Shown here: positions 7,010 through 15,847 of the stretch, in pieces
Layout: the number at the start of each line of letters is the position of its first letter
How positions within the stretch are numbered: position 1 is the stretch's first letter
Assembly (NCBI GenBank): GCA_913046215.1
Contig: CAJWRJ010000013.1
Coordinates: 1 to 41,322, forward strand
Source of the DNA: an uncultured Legionellales bacterium
GTDB lineage: Bacteria > Pseudomonadota > Gammaproteobacteria > Eutrophobiales > Eutrophobiaceae
DNA length: 41,322 bases
Direction: 5' to 3'
The notes under the pieces: generated by a model
Seen by the model: the letters and a program-made list of their open reading frames with translations, nothing else
What the model was told of the DNA's origin: nothing
Databases searched by the model: none
Translations under genes and position numbers: made by a program

Positions 7010-7626
7010 ACCATATCCTTTAATATATTTTTAATTTGTTCTTGCACATCTTCAAGTGATAATTCCGAATTAATGACTCTGAAACGTTCAGGCTCATTTT
7101 CAGCTCTCTCTAGATAATATTGACGTATTTTTTCAAAAAAATGAATATCTTCACTTTCAAAGCGATCTGCATCACTTCTTTTATTTGTTCTTTCGAATGC
7201 TATTTTCGGATCTAGATCAAGTAGAAAAGTTAAATCTGGTTTTATATCAGGCATTACCCAATTTTCTAGTAAATTTATTTTTGATTGTTCGATCCCTCTA
7301 CCTGCACCTTGATAGGCATAACTAGCATCAATGAAACGATCACATAGAACTATTTTATTGGATGTTAGATTTGGTAATATGATTTCGCTAAGATGTTGCG
7401 CTCTGGCAGCAAAGATTAGTAGTAGTTCAGTATCATCAGTTAATTTATCATTATTTTTATTTAATAAAATCTCTCGAATCTGTTCACCTATAGCTGTCCC
7501 TCCAGGCTCTCTTGTTTTTACAACGTCATATCCTGAACTAGTGATAAAATTTTCAATAAAATCGATTACGGTACTTTTTCCAGCACCTTCTATTCCTTCT
7601 AACGTTATAAATAGATTTTTTTTCAT
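7006..7626 (-). CDS. tmk: Thymidylate kinase
   Basis: 206 residues. Converts dTMP to dTDP with ATP. The P-loop EGIEGAGKST is at about 9-18, the nucleotide-binding DRF motif lies in LCDRFIDASYAYQGAGRG (about 94-111), and a lid segment with arginines (RTNKRSDADRFE, about 145-157) follows. It begins 1 base after the mltG stop and overlaps holB by 4 bases, so mltG, tmk and holB are read as one message. The tmk-holB pairing is widely conserved in bacteria. Confidence 0.95.
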   Translation of the reverse strand: MKKNLFITLEGIEGAGKSTVIDFIENFITSSGYDVVKTREPGGTAIGEQIREILLNKNNDKLTDDTELLLIFAARAQHLSEIILPNLTSNKIVLCDRFIDASYAYQGAGRGIEQSKINLLENWVMPDIKPDLTFLLDLDPKIAFERTNKRSDADRFESEDIHFFEKIRQYYLERAENEPERFRVINSELSLEDVQEQIKNILKDMV

Positions 7627-7627
7627 A

Positions 7628-8635
7628 CTATTTTCCGCTTAACTGATATTTTCGAACAGCTCTATTATGCTCATCCAGTGTTTTTGAAAAGTAATGGGTT
7701 CCGTCCTTTTTTGCAACAAAATAAAATGTATCTCCATCTTCTGGATGTAAAGCAGCGTGAATAGCCTCCCTACCTACCAAGGCAATTGGACTTGGAGGCA
7801 ATCCAAAATAGCGATATGTGTTGTAGGGAGAATCAATGCGAAGATCTTTTTTTCTAATATTGCCATCGTATTCTTCCCCCATTGCATAAATAACCGTAGG
7901 ATCTGTTTGAAGTCTCATTTTATTTTCCAGCCTTCTCACAAATACACCAGCTATCATTGCTCTTTCATGAGGAACCGCGGTCTCTTTTTCAATAATAGAT
8001 GCCATAATGAGTGCTTCGTATTTATTTGCATAGGGTAAATTAGGAGCGCGATCCCGCCACTCATCGTGAAGAATCGCCATCAGGCGTTGATGTGCACGTT
8101 TAAGTAATTCAATATCGGATGTACCCCTCGTAAAGTAGTAAGTATCTGGAAAAAAAAGTCCTTCTGGGTTTACCTCCTCTATACCAAGCTCATTTAATAA
8201 TGACTCTGATCTGTAATTTTTTAGATTTTTTTTAAGAATCTTATTAGATGATAAAGCGTTTAACATTTTTTTTATATTCCAACCTTCAAGTAGCGTAATT
8301 GAATGTTGCGCAACATTACCCGATGTAAAAATATGAATTAGTTCTGCAGGACGAAGTCCTGGATTTATAAGATACTCACCTGCTTGTATTTTTTTTGCAT
8401 AGCCTGTAATGCGTCCATAAAAATTAAAGTAATGAGTATTATTAAGTATGTGGTAGGATTTTAATTTTTTAGAGAGTGTTTCAAAATTATCGCCCTTCTC
8501 AATAGAAAAATAGATCGGGGTTTTTATATTCAATTCCAGATTTAGGAAACTTTTGTATTCTGAATAAAAATATGAAAATATAATGAAAAAAACAAGTGAT
8601 AAGAATGCAAAGGTTTTTATTTTTTTCTGCTGCAT
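7628..8635 (-). CDS. mltG: Endolytic murein transglycosylase MltG (YceG-like)
   Basis: 335 residues. A short cytosolic N-terminus and one membrane helix (about 8-26) anchor a periplasmic part containing a LysM-like region (about 40-95) and the YceG catalytic domain. The catalytic glutamate lies in ASIIEKET (about 212-219), followed by the conserved RLQTDPTVIYAMG (about 241-253) and DSPYNTYRYFGLPPSPI. MltG cuts nascent glycan strands and so sets their length. Its ATG shares one base with the pabC stop (TAATG), a coupling also seen in E. coli-like gene order. Confidence 0.94.
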   Translation of the reverse strand: MQQKKIKTFAFLSLVFFIIFSYFYSEYKSFLNLELNIKTPIYFSIEKGDNFETLSKKLKSYHILNNTHYFNFYGRITGYAKKIQAGEYLINPGLRPAELIHIFTSGNVAQHSITLLEGWNIKKMLNALSSNKILKKNLKNYRSESLLNELGIEEVNPEGLFFPDTYYFTRGTSDIELLKRAHQRLMAILHDEWRDRAPNLPYANKYEALIMASIIEKETAVPHERAMIAGVFVRRLENKMRLQTDPTVIYAMGEEYDGNIRKKDLRIDSPYNTYRYFGLPPSPIALVGREAIHAALHPEDGDTFYFVAKKDGTHYFSKTLDEHNRAVRKYQLSGK

Positions 8636-9465
8636 TATAAAGGTATAATCTCATGCTCTTCTAAAGTTTTAATGATTGTATCGGTTTTTTTATGTGTGTC
8701 GAATTTTTTATCCTCGATTTTTTTTACAGGGCGTACACCCATAATACTATTACACATAAAAACTTCATCCATATCTAATAAAAATTCGAGAGTTATATTT
8801 TTTATTTCGATTTCAAAATTTAATTCTCTAGATAAATCTATTATTTTAGATCTAATTACGCCATCTATTCCGCTATGAGTTAAATCCGGGGTGTATAGTT
8901 TATTTCCTGAAATACAAAATAAATTACTCATTGTCCCTTCAATAACATGTTCATCATGATCTAAAACGAGCCCCTCTGTTATATCTTCCTCATTCCATTC
9001 AGACCTAGCAATGATTTGCTCCAATCTATTTAAATGTTTAATTCCAGCTAATCTTGAGTTTTTAGCATAACGATATTCACAAACTCTAACATTGATGCCT
9101 GTATTAGAATATTTATTTACATGATCTGGCCATGATGAAATGAAAACAATTCTTGCTGGTTTTATGTTTTCGGGAATTTTGTAGCCACGCCCACCAGTAC
9201 CTCGTGTAATGATAATTTTTACTACAGCTTTTTCTTTGTCATCAAGGAGAGAGAGGGCTTCATTTTCTAGAACTTTTTTATCGGGAGTTGGTATATTTAA
9301 TTTTTCACAGCCCTTCACTAATCTTTTTATATGTTCATCCCAACATAACAACTTTTTATTCACGACAGCAATAGTTTCAAACAACCCATCACCGTAGTGC
9401 AATCCCCGGTCCTGAGCAGAAATCTCATTTGAAGATATTCCGTTAACTAAATATTTTTCTGCCAT
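8635..9465 (-). CDS. pabC: Aminodeoxychorismate lyase
   Basis: 276 residues, fold-type IV PLP enzyme that converts 4-amino-4-deoxychorismate to 4-aminobenzoate and pyruvate for folate. The PLP lysine is K143 in AGIKHLNRLEQ, followed by the cofactor phosphate-binding EGTMSNLF (about 182-189). The N-terminal GLHYGDGLFET (21-31) is characteristic. It lies between fabF and mltG as in E. coli and many gammaproteobacteria, separating it from D-amino acid and branched-chain aminotransferases of the same fold. It begins 26 bases after the fabF stop. Confidence 0.92.
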   Translation of the reverse strand: MAEKYLVNGISSNEISAQDRGLHYGDGLFETIAVVNKKLLCWDEHIKRLVKGCEKLNIPTPDKKVLENEALSLLDDKEKAVVKIIITRGTGGRGYKIPENIKPARIVFISSWPDHVNKYSNTGINVRVCEYRYAKNSRLAGIKHLNRLEQIIARSEWNEEDITEGLVLDHDEHVIEGTMSNLFCISGNKLYTPDLTHSGIDGVIRSKIIDLSRELNFEIEIKNITLEFLLDMDEVFMCNSIMGVRPVKKIEDKKFDTHKKTDTIIKTLEEHEIIPL

Positions 9466-9491
9466 TTATTTTTGATGGCCTTTCAAGTAAT

Positions 9492-10733
9492 TTAATCTAA
9501 TGCTTTAAATAAAAGCGATCCGTTAGTTCCGCCAAATCCAAATGAATTTGATAGTGCGGTAGTAATTTTCATCTCTCTTGCGTCATGCGGTATATAATCC
9601 AAATCACATTCTGGATCTTGATTAACTAGATTGATCGTTGGCGGAGCAACTTGATCTCGAATAGATAACACAGAGAATATCGCTTCAACGCCACCCGCTG
9701 CCCCCAGCAGATGACCAATCATCGATTTTGTTGAGCTGATTGCTATTTTTTTTGAGTCATCTTCAAACACACTCTTTATCGCAACAGTTTCTGCAATATC
9801 TCCAGCTGGGGTTGATGTGCCGTGAGCATTAATATAATCAATGTCGGTCCTATTAAGATTGCTATTTTTAAGGGCATTTTTCATACACAATGCCGCACCT
9901 TCGCCATTTTCTGATGGAGCAGTCATATGGAATGCATCTGCACTCATTCCATAGCCAACTAATTCAGCATAGATTTTTGCGCCTCTTTTTCTAGCAGATT
10001 CAAGTTCCTCTAACACCATTACACCAGCACCATCACTCAATACAAAACCATCTCTGTCTATATCCCACGGCCGACTTGCTAATTCGGGCTCATCATTTCT
10101 TGTTGATAAGGCCCGTGCTGAGGCAAACCCCGCTAATCCTGTTTTTGATGTTGCCATCTCTGCTCCGCCAGTAATCATAATATCAGCATCACCGTACTCA
10201 ATAAGCCTTGCGGCATCACCAATATTATGTGTCCCCGTGGTGCATGCAGTTACGATTGAAAAATTTGGGCCTTTCAAACCATACATAATAGACAAATGAC
10301 CAGAAATCATATTAATAATATTGCTTGGGACGTAAAAAGGAGAGATTTTTCTTGGTCCGCCTGATAATAATGATTCCGTTCCTTTTTCAATCCCTGGTAA
10401 TCCGCCTATACCTGAACCAATTGCCACACCAATGCGATTTCTATCAAGCTGATTAATATCTAATTCCGAGTCCTTAATGGCTTGTATCCCCGCGACTAGG
10501 CCATAATGAATAAAAGGATCCATTTTTCTTTGATCTTTTTTTGAAATATATTCATCTAATTCAAGGTTCTTTATTGAGCCTCCGATACGAACACTAAAAT
10601 CAGATGTATCAAAATGCTGGATAGGAGCAATGCCGCTTTTACCATTTAGAATATTTTTCCAGGTATCATCGACCGTATTTCCAACTGGAGTTATCATCCC
10701 CAATCCTGTCACCACAACACGTCTCTTACTCAC
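9492..10733 (-). CDS. fabF: Beta-ketoacyl-ACP synthase II
   Basis: 413 residues. Condenses malonyl-ACP with acyl-ACP in fatty acid elongation. The Cys-His-His catalytic set is at C164 (TACTTG), H304 ([11 protein letters not shown]) and H341 ([12 protein letters not shown]), one residue off the E. coli numbering. The start is GTG (10731-10733), with a GGAGG 12 bases upstream. A terminator between acpP and fabF (10771-10797) means this gene is transcribed by read-through or from its own promoter. The order acpP-fabF-pabC-mltG matches E. coli. Confidence 0.96.
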   Translation of the reverse strand: MSKRRVVVTGLGMITPVGNTVDDTWKNILNGKSGIAPIQHFDTSDFSVRIGGSIKNLELDEYISKKDQRKMDPFIHYGLVAGIQAIKDSELDINQLDRNRIGVAIGSGIGGLPGIEKGTESLLSGGPRKISPFYVPSNIINMISGHLSIMYGLKGPNFSIVTACTTGTHNIGDAARLIEYGDADIMITGGAEMATSKTGLAGFASARALSTRNDEPELASRPWDIDRDGFVLSDGAGVMVLEELESARKRGAKIYAELVGYGMSADAFHMTAPSENGEGAALCMKNALKNSNLNRTDIDYINAHGTSTPAGDIAETVAIKSVFEDDSKKIAISSTKSMIGHLLGAAGGVEAIFSVLSIRDQVAPPTINLVNQDPECDLDYIPHDAREMKITTALSNSFGFGGTNGSLLFKALD

Positions 10734-10770
10734 TATTTTTTACAACCTCCAACAATTAAAAATAAAAAAA

Positions 10771-10797
10771 CCGCGTATTGATGATCTCATAACGCGG
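10771..10797 (-). terminator. Intrinsic terminator or attenuator after acpP
   Basis: On the minus strand, CCGCGT (10792-10797) and ACGCGG (10771-10776) form a 6-bp GC stem around a 15-base loop, followed by TTTTTTTATT (plus 10761-10770). It lies 29 bases after the acpP stop and before fabF. The plus strand also shows a short T run after the stem. It fits separate, higher output of the small acpP message relative to fabF. Confidence 0.75.
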
Positions 10798-10825
10798 CCT
10801 TTTTGTTGTTCTATTGATATTATCG

Positions 10826-11062
10826 TTATTTTAAATGGGTATTTATGTACTCAATTGCTTGATTTACAGTGTTTATATTTTCGGCCTCTTCGTCTGGTAT
10901 TTCTGTTTTAAACTCCTCTTCAAGCGCCATGACTAACTCAACGGTATCAAGTGAATCAGCGCCCAGATCATCTACAAATGACGCCTCGCTTGTGACCTCT
11001 TCTTCCTTGACTCCTAACTGTTCTACGACGATTTTTTTTACACGATCTTCAACACTACTCAT
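10826..11062 (-). CDS. acpP: Acyl carrier protein
   Basis: 78 residues. The phosphopantetheine attachment serine is S37 in [19 protein letters not shown], followed by an acidic helix II/III region. The frame extends 25 residues upstream, but the ATG at 11060-11062 has a strong GGAGG 8 bases before it and gives the family's standard length and N-terminus ([10 protein letters not shown]). ACP carries acyl intermediates for FabD/H/G/F, whose genes flank it, and it is probably also used by PlsX. It has its own candidate promoter and terminator. Confidence 0.97.
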   Translation of the reverse strand: MSSVEDRVKKIVVEQLGVKEEEVTSEASFVDDLGADSLDTVELVMALEEEFKTEIPDEEAENINTVNQAIEYINTHLK

Positions 11063-11148
11063 GTCGGTAATTCCTCCATTACGGCTATTGAGCCAATTAG
11101 CGAATGCTAAGTTTAGAGAAAAGAAATCTTCTTGCAACTTAGATTATT

Positions 11149-11176
11149 TTAATAATAAATTATATATATATTTCAA
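11149..11176 (-). promoter_or_regulatory. Candidate acpP promoter in AT-rich fabG-acpP gap
   Basis: On the minus strand TTGAAA (plus 11171-11176), a 16-base spacer and TATTAA (plus 11149-11154) lie in the 149-base gap between fabG and acpP. The gap also contains a perfect 12-bp palindrome GATTAATTAATC (11188-11199), just upstream of the -35. A separate acpP promoter is common, but the sequence is so AT-rich that the exact boxes are uncertain. Confidence 0.35.
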
Positions 11177-11211
11177 TTATTTATATTGATTAATTAATCT
11201 TAATTATAGAT

Positions 11212-11958
11212 TTAACCCATGTACATCCCACCGTTAACACTGATGGTTTGACCCGTTATATAGTCTGCCCGTGGAGAGGCTAAAAATTCGACAACTGAGG
11301 CTATTTCATCAGGATCTCCGAGTCTTTCTAGGACTATTTGCTTAAGAACTGCCTGATGGATTTCATCACTAAGACCATCAGTCATATCTGTCTTTATAAA
11401 ACCAGGTGCTACTGCATTCACGGTGATTCCCCTTGAGCCGACCTCTTTGGCTAAAGATTGAGTAAAACCAATCATTCCAGCCTTGGTAGCTGCGTAGTTT
11501 GTCTGCCCCGGATTTCCAGTAAGGCCAACCACCGATGTTATGTTTATAATTTTTCCATATTTTGCTTTCATCATTGGACGGAGACACAATCTAGTAATAC
11601 GAAACATTCCTGTTAAATTAGCATTAATAACATCGTCCCATTCATCATCTTTCATTCTCATCAGTAAATTATCCCTTGTAACGCCTGCATTATTAATGAG
11701 AATACTTGGTGCATCCATTTCTTGAATAATTTTAGCGAACGTCTCAACTGATTTTTTTTCAGATATATTTAGCACAAGACCTGTGCCAGAAAGATTTTTA
11801 TCCACAAATTTATCGGTAATCCTCTGTGCAGATTCAGTTGTTGTTCCAGTACCAATTACGTGCGCACCCAACAAGGCAAATTTATTTGCAATTGCCTCTC
11901 CAATTCCACGGCTTGCACCTGTAACTAAAACAACTTTATTCTTATATATGTCGTTCAT
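11212..11958 (-). CDS. fabG: 3-oxoacyl-ACP reductase
   Basis: 248 residues, short-chain dehydrogenase fold, NADPH-dependent reduction of 3-ketoacyl-ACP. The dinucleotide loop TGASRGIG (13-20), structural NNAG (89-92) and catalytic S142, Y155 and K159 (in TNYAATKAG) are all present, and the C-terminal TGQTISVNGGMYM is the usual FabG ending. It lies 5 bases after the fabD stop. Its position between fabD and acpP confirms FabG rather than another SDR. Confidence 0.96.
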   Translation of the reverse strand: MNDIYKNKVVLVTGASRGIGEAIANKFALLGAHVIGTGTTTESAQRITDKFVDKNLSGTGLVLNISEKKSVETFAKIIQEMDAPSILINNAGVTRDNLLMRMKDDEWDDVINANLTGMFRITRLCLRPMMKAKYGKIINITSVVGLTGNPGQTNYAATKAGMIGFTQSLAKEVGSRGITVNAVAPGFIKTDMTDGLSDEIHQAVLKQIVLERLGDPDEIASVVEFLASPRADYITGQTISVNGGMYMG

Positions 11959-11963
11959 GATAA

Positions 11964-12899
11964 TTATATTAGTGTTTTATCGAGAGATGGTTTGTCAGAT
12001 ATAGAAAATAACTCAAAGGATTTTTCAATTCTTTTTATTAGCCCAGATAGCACATTATTCGGACCGCATTCTATAATTTTTGTTACACCAATTCTATGTA
12101 TTTCATTTATTGTATCAACCCATCGAACTGGTTCATATAATTGTTTAATAAGAGCTGTCTTTATATCAGCAGCATTAGTTTTTAGTTTTGCATCTACGTT
12201 TTGTAAAATTGGAATTTGAGCATTATTAAATGTTATTTTATCTAGTAATTTTGAAAATTTATTAGCAGTATCTTTCATTAATGCGCAATGCGAAGGAACG
12301 CTGACGGGTAATAATATTGCTCGCCTTGCGCCAGCATTTTTTGCCAAATTGATCAATCTATTTACTGCATTTTTATGTCCGGATACAACAACCTGTCCTG
12401 GTGAATTATAATTAGCAGCTGAAACAATTTCATCTTCGGCTGCATTACTACAAAGTTGTTCTATTAAACTATCATCCAAACCGAGGATAGCTGCCATTGC
12501 ACCAGTACTATCAGGCACAGATTGCTGCATATATTTTCCTCTTTCCGAAACTATCATTATCGCATCTTCAAAACTGATTATATCTGCACATAATAATGCC
12601 GTATATTCACCTAAACTATGGCCAGCTAAAACACTGGGGATAGTATTAGATTCATGTTTCCATAATAACCATGTTACATATGAAGTTAATAAAATAGCTG
12701 GCTGCGTAACTTCTGTGCTATCAAGTTTTTCTTTTGGGCCATCGGAGATTATTTTCAAAATATCATACCCTAAGACATCTGATGCAATATTAACTATTTC
12801 TCTAGCTTTTTTATCTATAGTAATCAGATTATCCAACATGCCAATGGTCTGGGAACCTTGTCCCGGAAAAACAATAGCTAGCTTTGGGTCTTTATTCAT
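11964..12899 (-). CDS. fabD: Malonyl-CoA:ACP transacylase
   Basis: 311 residues. Transfers malonyl from CoA to ACP. The nucleophile is S95 in GHSLGEYTAL, with H204 in SVPSHCALM as the base and the N-terminal FPGQGSQ (11-17) forming the oxyanion region. The start has an alternative upstream only by a few codons; the chosen ATG gives a standard N-terminus. It lies 9 bases after fabH and 5 before fabG. Confidence 0.96.
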   Translation of the reverse strand: MNKDPKLAIVFPGQGSQTIGMLDNLITIDKKAREIVNIASDVLGYDILKIISDGPKEKLDSTEVTQPAILLTSYVTWLLWKHESNTIPSVLAGHSLGEYTALLCADIISFEDAIMIVSERGKYMQQSVPDSTGAMAAILGLDDSLIEQLCSNAAEDEIVSAANYNSPGQVVVSGHKNAVNRLINLAKNAGARRAILLPVSVPSHCALMKDTANKFSKLLDKITFNNAQIPILQNVDAKLKTNAADIKTALIKQLYEPVRWVDTINEIHRIGVTKIIECGPNNVLSGLIKRIEKSFELFSISDKPSLDKTLI

Positions 12900-12908
12900 A
12901 GAAATTGC

Positions 12909-13877
12909 TTAATATTTTAAGAGTACTGATCCCCAAGTAAAGCCGCCTCCAAATGCAGGAAGGAGTAATGTATCGTTCTCCTTGATTCTTCCATCTTGAA
13001 TTGCAACATCTAGAGCTAAAGGAATCGAAGCTGCCGAAGTATTACCATGTTTGTCAACTGTAACAACAACTCTGTCCATCGGCATATCAAGCTTCTTTGC
13101 CATTGCTGAAATAATTCTAGTATTTGCTTGGTGGGGAACCAGCCAATCAATTTCGTTACTACTCATAGAATTAGATCTTAATGTTTCATCGACTATTGAT
13201 CCCAGAGTATTCACAGCAACCTTAAAGACTTCGTTCCCCTGCATCTTAATGAATGCTTTATCTGATTTAACTAAATTATAGTCTGAAGATATCCCGGCAG
13301 GCACAGATAATAGTTCTTGATAGGCGCCATCGGCATGTATATGTGTTGATAAGATGCCTGGTCTTTTACTTTCTTCAAGAATAACTGCACCAGCACCATC
13401 ACCGAATAAAACACAGGTATTTCTATCTTTCCAATCAACAATACGCGTCATTGTTTCCGATCCAACAATTAGTGCGCACTTTGAATTACCAGTTTTAATA
13501 AATAAATCGGCAACATGTAGCGCATAAACAAACCCTGTACATACTGCCTGAATATCAAATGCGGGACACCCTCGAATACCTAATCTTTGTTGTAAAAGGC
13601 AAGCCGTACTTGGGAAAATTAGATCAGGGGTTGTAGTGGCAACGATAATTAAATCTATATCATCCTTGTTTTTTTTAGCTGCTTCCATTGCTGCCCTGGA
13701 TGCTTTCTCTGCAAGATCGCATGTAGTTTCATCATTTCTTGCTACATGTCTTTTCTCAATGCCTGTTCTTGAACGTATCCAATCATCACTAGTATCAACC
13801 ATTTCTTCAAGATCTGCATTGGTTAATATTTGCTCTGGCAAGTATGAGCCGGTTCCGGTGATTTTCGAATAAATCAA
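12909..13877 (-). CDS. fabH: Beta-ketoacyl-ACP synthase III
   Basis: 322 residues. Starts fatty acid synthesis by condensing acetyl-CoA with malonyl-ACP. The catalytic triad is C113 ([10 protein letters not shown]), H249 (VPHQANTRI) and N279 (HGNTSAAS). The C-terminal [13 protein letters not shown] is the normal FabH ending. It follows plsX by 6 bases, the usual plsX-fabH-fabD-fabG arrangement. Confidence 0.97.
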   Translation of the reverse strand: MIYSKITGTGSYLPEQILTNADLEEMVDTSDDWIRSRTGIEKRHVARNDETTCDLAEKASRAAMEAAKKNKDDIDLIIVATTTPDLIFPSTACLLQQRLGIRGCPAFDIQAVCTGFVYALHVADLFIKTGNSKCALIVGSETMTRIVDWKDRNTCVLFGDGAGAVILEESKRPGILSTHIHADGAYQELLSVPAGISSDYNLVKSDKAFIKMQGNEVFKVAVNTLGSIVDETLRSNSMSSNEIDWLVPHQANTRIISAMAKKLDMPMDRVVVTVDKHGNTSAASIPLALDVAIQDGRIKENDTLLLPAFGGGFTWGSVLLKY

Positions 13878-13883
13878 TTATTT

Positions 13884-14903
13884 TTACCTATTAATAATTA
13901 GTTGTTCTAATTTTTTATTTATTTTTTCAGGTATATTGTTTTTAATTTCTATTATCGCTTCATCAATTGCTCTTGCAAATGATATTCTTTTAGCTCCACC
14001 ATGACTTTTGACCACAATTCCACGTAAACCAAGTAATGATGCACCATTATATTGTTTTGGATCAATTTTATATCTCAAAGATTTTAGTACTGGTATTGCA
14101 ATAAGAGCTGCGAATTTTGAATAAAGATTACTCTTAAATTCTTTTTTTACATGATAAAGTAAAAAATCAGCAACACCTTCACTCGCCTTAATTGCTACAT
14201 TGCCGACAAATCCATCGCAAACAATTACATCGACATCACCGGAATATAATTTATCGGCTTCAATATATCCAACATAATTCAAATGACTCTCTTCTAGTAA
14301 TTTAGCGGCCTGCTTAACACGATCATTACCTTTAATTTCCTCTTCTCCAATATTAAGTAATGCGATAGTTGGATTATCCTTATTTTTAACAGCACTTGTT
14401 AATTGTGCACCCATGATTGCAAATTGAAATAATTGCTCAGAACTCGAATCAACATTAGCACCTAGGTCAAGTATATGTGTATCATCTTTTTTTCCTGGCA
14501 AGGTAGTGCAGATTGCAGGTCTATCCATACCAGGCAGCATCTTTAAAATAAATCTAGATGTTGCCATTAGTGCTCCAGTATTGCCTGCACTAACACAAGC
14601 TTTAGCATTACCATCTCTTACTAACTCAATAGCAATTCTCATCGAAGATTCTTTTTTATTACGCAATGCTTGCGAAGGAGATTCATCCATCCCAATTATT
14701 TCAGATGCATGAGAAATATTAATTCTATTGTTATTTTTTATGTTATTTTTTTTTAATTGCTCCAATATAAGATTTTCTTTGCCGACTAAAATAATATTTA
14801 GTTGCTCATGTTTCTCTACTGAATATTTGATGGCTGGTATTATTTCAGAGGGTCCAAAATCACCACCCATTGCATCTACAGCTATTGTTATATCTGATGA
14901 CAT
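13884..14903 (-). CDS. plsX: Phosphate acyltransferase PlsX
   Basis: 339 residues. Makes acyl-phosphate from acyl-ACP, the acyl donor for PlsY in phospholipid synthesis. Recognised by IAVDAMGGDFGP (7-18), SAGNTGALMA (about 105-114), the DLGANVD segment (about 146-152) and VCDGFVGNVAIKASEG (about 228-243). The C-terminus carries a family-typical GASLLGLRGIVVKSHG. It lies between rpmF and fabH, separated from rpmF by 55 bases that include part of a hairpin pair. Confidence 0.96.
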   Translation of the reverse strand: MSSDITIAVDAMGGDFGPSEIIPAIKYSVEKHEQLNIILVGKENLILEQLKKNNIKNNNRINISHASEIIGMDESPSQALRNKKESSMRIAIELVRDGNAKACVSAGNTGALMATSRFILKMLPGMDRPAICTTLPGKKDDTHILDLGANVDSSSEQLFQFAIMGAQLTSAVKNKDNPTIALLNIGEEEIKGNDRVKQAAKLLEESHLNYVGYIEADKLYSGDVDVIVCDGFVGNVAIKASEGVADFLLYHVKKEFKSNLYSKFAALIAIPVLKSLRYKIDPKQYNGASLLGLRGIVVKSHGGAKRISFARAIDEAIIEIKNNIPEKINKKLEQLIINR

Positions 14904-14950
14904 ATAACAGCTCTTAGAATATTAAAACAAAGAATTTCTATTAACGTAAA

Positions 14951-14984
14951 CAGAATACTTATTCTGAATCTTCTTCAGATTCAG
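14951..14984 (-). other. Tandem hairpins across the rpmF stop codon
   Basis: Two perfect inverted repeats overlap by three bases. CTGAATC (14964-14970) pairs with GATTCAG (14978-14984) around a 7-base loop, inside the last rpmF codons; CAGAAT (14951-14956) pairs with ATTCTG (14961-14966) around ACTT, across the TAA stop. No T run follows, so this is not a plain terminator. It may act as an RNA stability or processing element between rpmF and plsX. Part of the repeat comes from the repetitive Glu/Ser codons. Confidence 0.4.
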
Positions 14985-15168
14985 ACTCAGGCTCTGGTTT
15001 AGTTTCGATAATTTTTTTACCCTTATAATAACCATCAGGGCTGATGTTGTGTCTTAAATGCACTTCGCCTGTTGTAGAATCCAATGACAACGAACTTGAT
15101 GACAAGGCGTCATGGGATCTGCGCATACCGCGCCTTGATGGTGTTTTTTTTGATTTTTGAACAGCCAT
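14959..15168 (-). CDS. rpmF: 50S ribosomal protein L32
   Basis: 69 residues. The N-terminus [20 protein letters not shown] and the H-x-R/K-x-H-like part ([19 protein letters not shown]) are characteristic of L32, which binds 23S rRNA in the large subunit. The cysteine pair of zinc-binding L32 forms is absent. The protein is longer than the common 55-60 residues because of an acidic tail, [13 protein letters not shown], at 57-69. It sits between yceD and plsX, as in most proteobacteria. Confidence 0.95.
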   Translation of the reverse strand: MAVQKSKKTPSRRGMRRSHDALSSSSLSLDSTTGEVHLRHNISPDGYYKGKKIIETKPEPESESEEDSE

Positions 15169-15221
15169 GATTATCTTACTCCTACAATATTGTATTTTCT
15201 TTAATCAGAAAATTCTTAGTT

Positions 15222-15719
15222 TTAATCAATCTTTAATTTTTCTAAAACCGAAAACGGACTTTCTTTAATATTTTTATTCGCTAAATATAATGAATTTTCA
15301 CATTCATCATCATTATGTAGAGGAGCAATAGGTATTGCCAATAATAATTCGTCTTCGATCAGCATATCTAATGAAACTACCTCTTCATCTAATTGTAATG
15401 GCTCATAATTATCAGCTAATGCCTCAAGTTCATCAGAATTACTAAAAATTCCAAGAATAGAGTTTTTCTCTATATTAATACTTATTGGTTTTAAGCATCT
15501 TTGGCATTTCAATATAACATTTGCAACAATACGCGTCTTAATTACACATATGTCATTTACATCAATTTCAAAGGAAAAGCTATATTGAGCTTGACCTGTG
15601 GTATCCGACAAAATATCTTTAAGTCGGGACAGCGAATCAAGACAAATAGAACCTTCAACGTGCTCTTTATTCTTGGCCAAGAGCAAGGGGCTGATAGTTT
15701 GCAATTGCTCAGATACCAT
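15222..15719 (-). CDS. yceD: YceD / DUF177 family protein (23S rRNA accumulation factor)
   Basis: 165 residues from ATG 15717-15719 (MVSEQLQTIS). The frame stays open upstream to a TTG at 15758, but that TTG is the first half of a near-perfect -35 box, so the extra 13 residues would not be transcribed. DUF177 features are present: hydrophobic beta core, CQRC pair (ILKCQRCLKPI, about 94-104), an acidic region, and the conserved DEEVVSLDMLIEDELLLAIP (about 127-146). YceD proteins affect 23S rRNA accumulation in bacteria and plants. It is the first gene of the lipid-synthesis cluster, with almost no 5' leader. Confidence 0.87.
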   Translation of the reverse strand: MVSEQLQTISPLLLAKNKEHVEGSICLDSLSRLKDILSDTTGQAQYSFSFEIDVNDICVIKTRIVANVILKCQRCLKPISINIEKNSILGIFSNSDELEALADNYEPLQLDEEVVSLDMLIEDELLLAIPIAPLHNDDECENSLYLANKNIKESPFSVLEKLKID

Positions 15720-15729
15720 TAGGCGGCGA

Positions 15730-15758
15730 ATTTTAGCTATACACCCACAAACTGTCAA
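15730..15758 (-). promoter_or_regulatory. Strong sigma-70 promoter of the yceD-rpmF-fab cluster
   Basis: On the minus strand: perfect -35 TTGACA (plus 15753-15758), 17-base spacer, and -10 TAAAAT (plus 15730-15735). The predicted transcription start is near 15723, only about 4 bases before the yceD ATG (15719). This is the best promoter in the window by eye and is placed where the cluster must begin. Confidence 0.75.
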
Positions 15759-15847
15759 AATTTTATAAGATAATTGTGCTTAAATTTATGAATTATATGA
15801 TATTTATTTTAAAATTGAGAAAAATAGACCAATATTGAGGCCTTATT

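Noticed and set aside
11063-11137. 25-residue N-terminal extension of ACP
   Set aside because: The internal ATG has a strong GGAGG and gives standard ACP length.
15720-15758. TTG start adding 13 residues to YceD
   Set aside because: The TTG is part of a consensus -35 box, and homologues start near the ATG at 15719.
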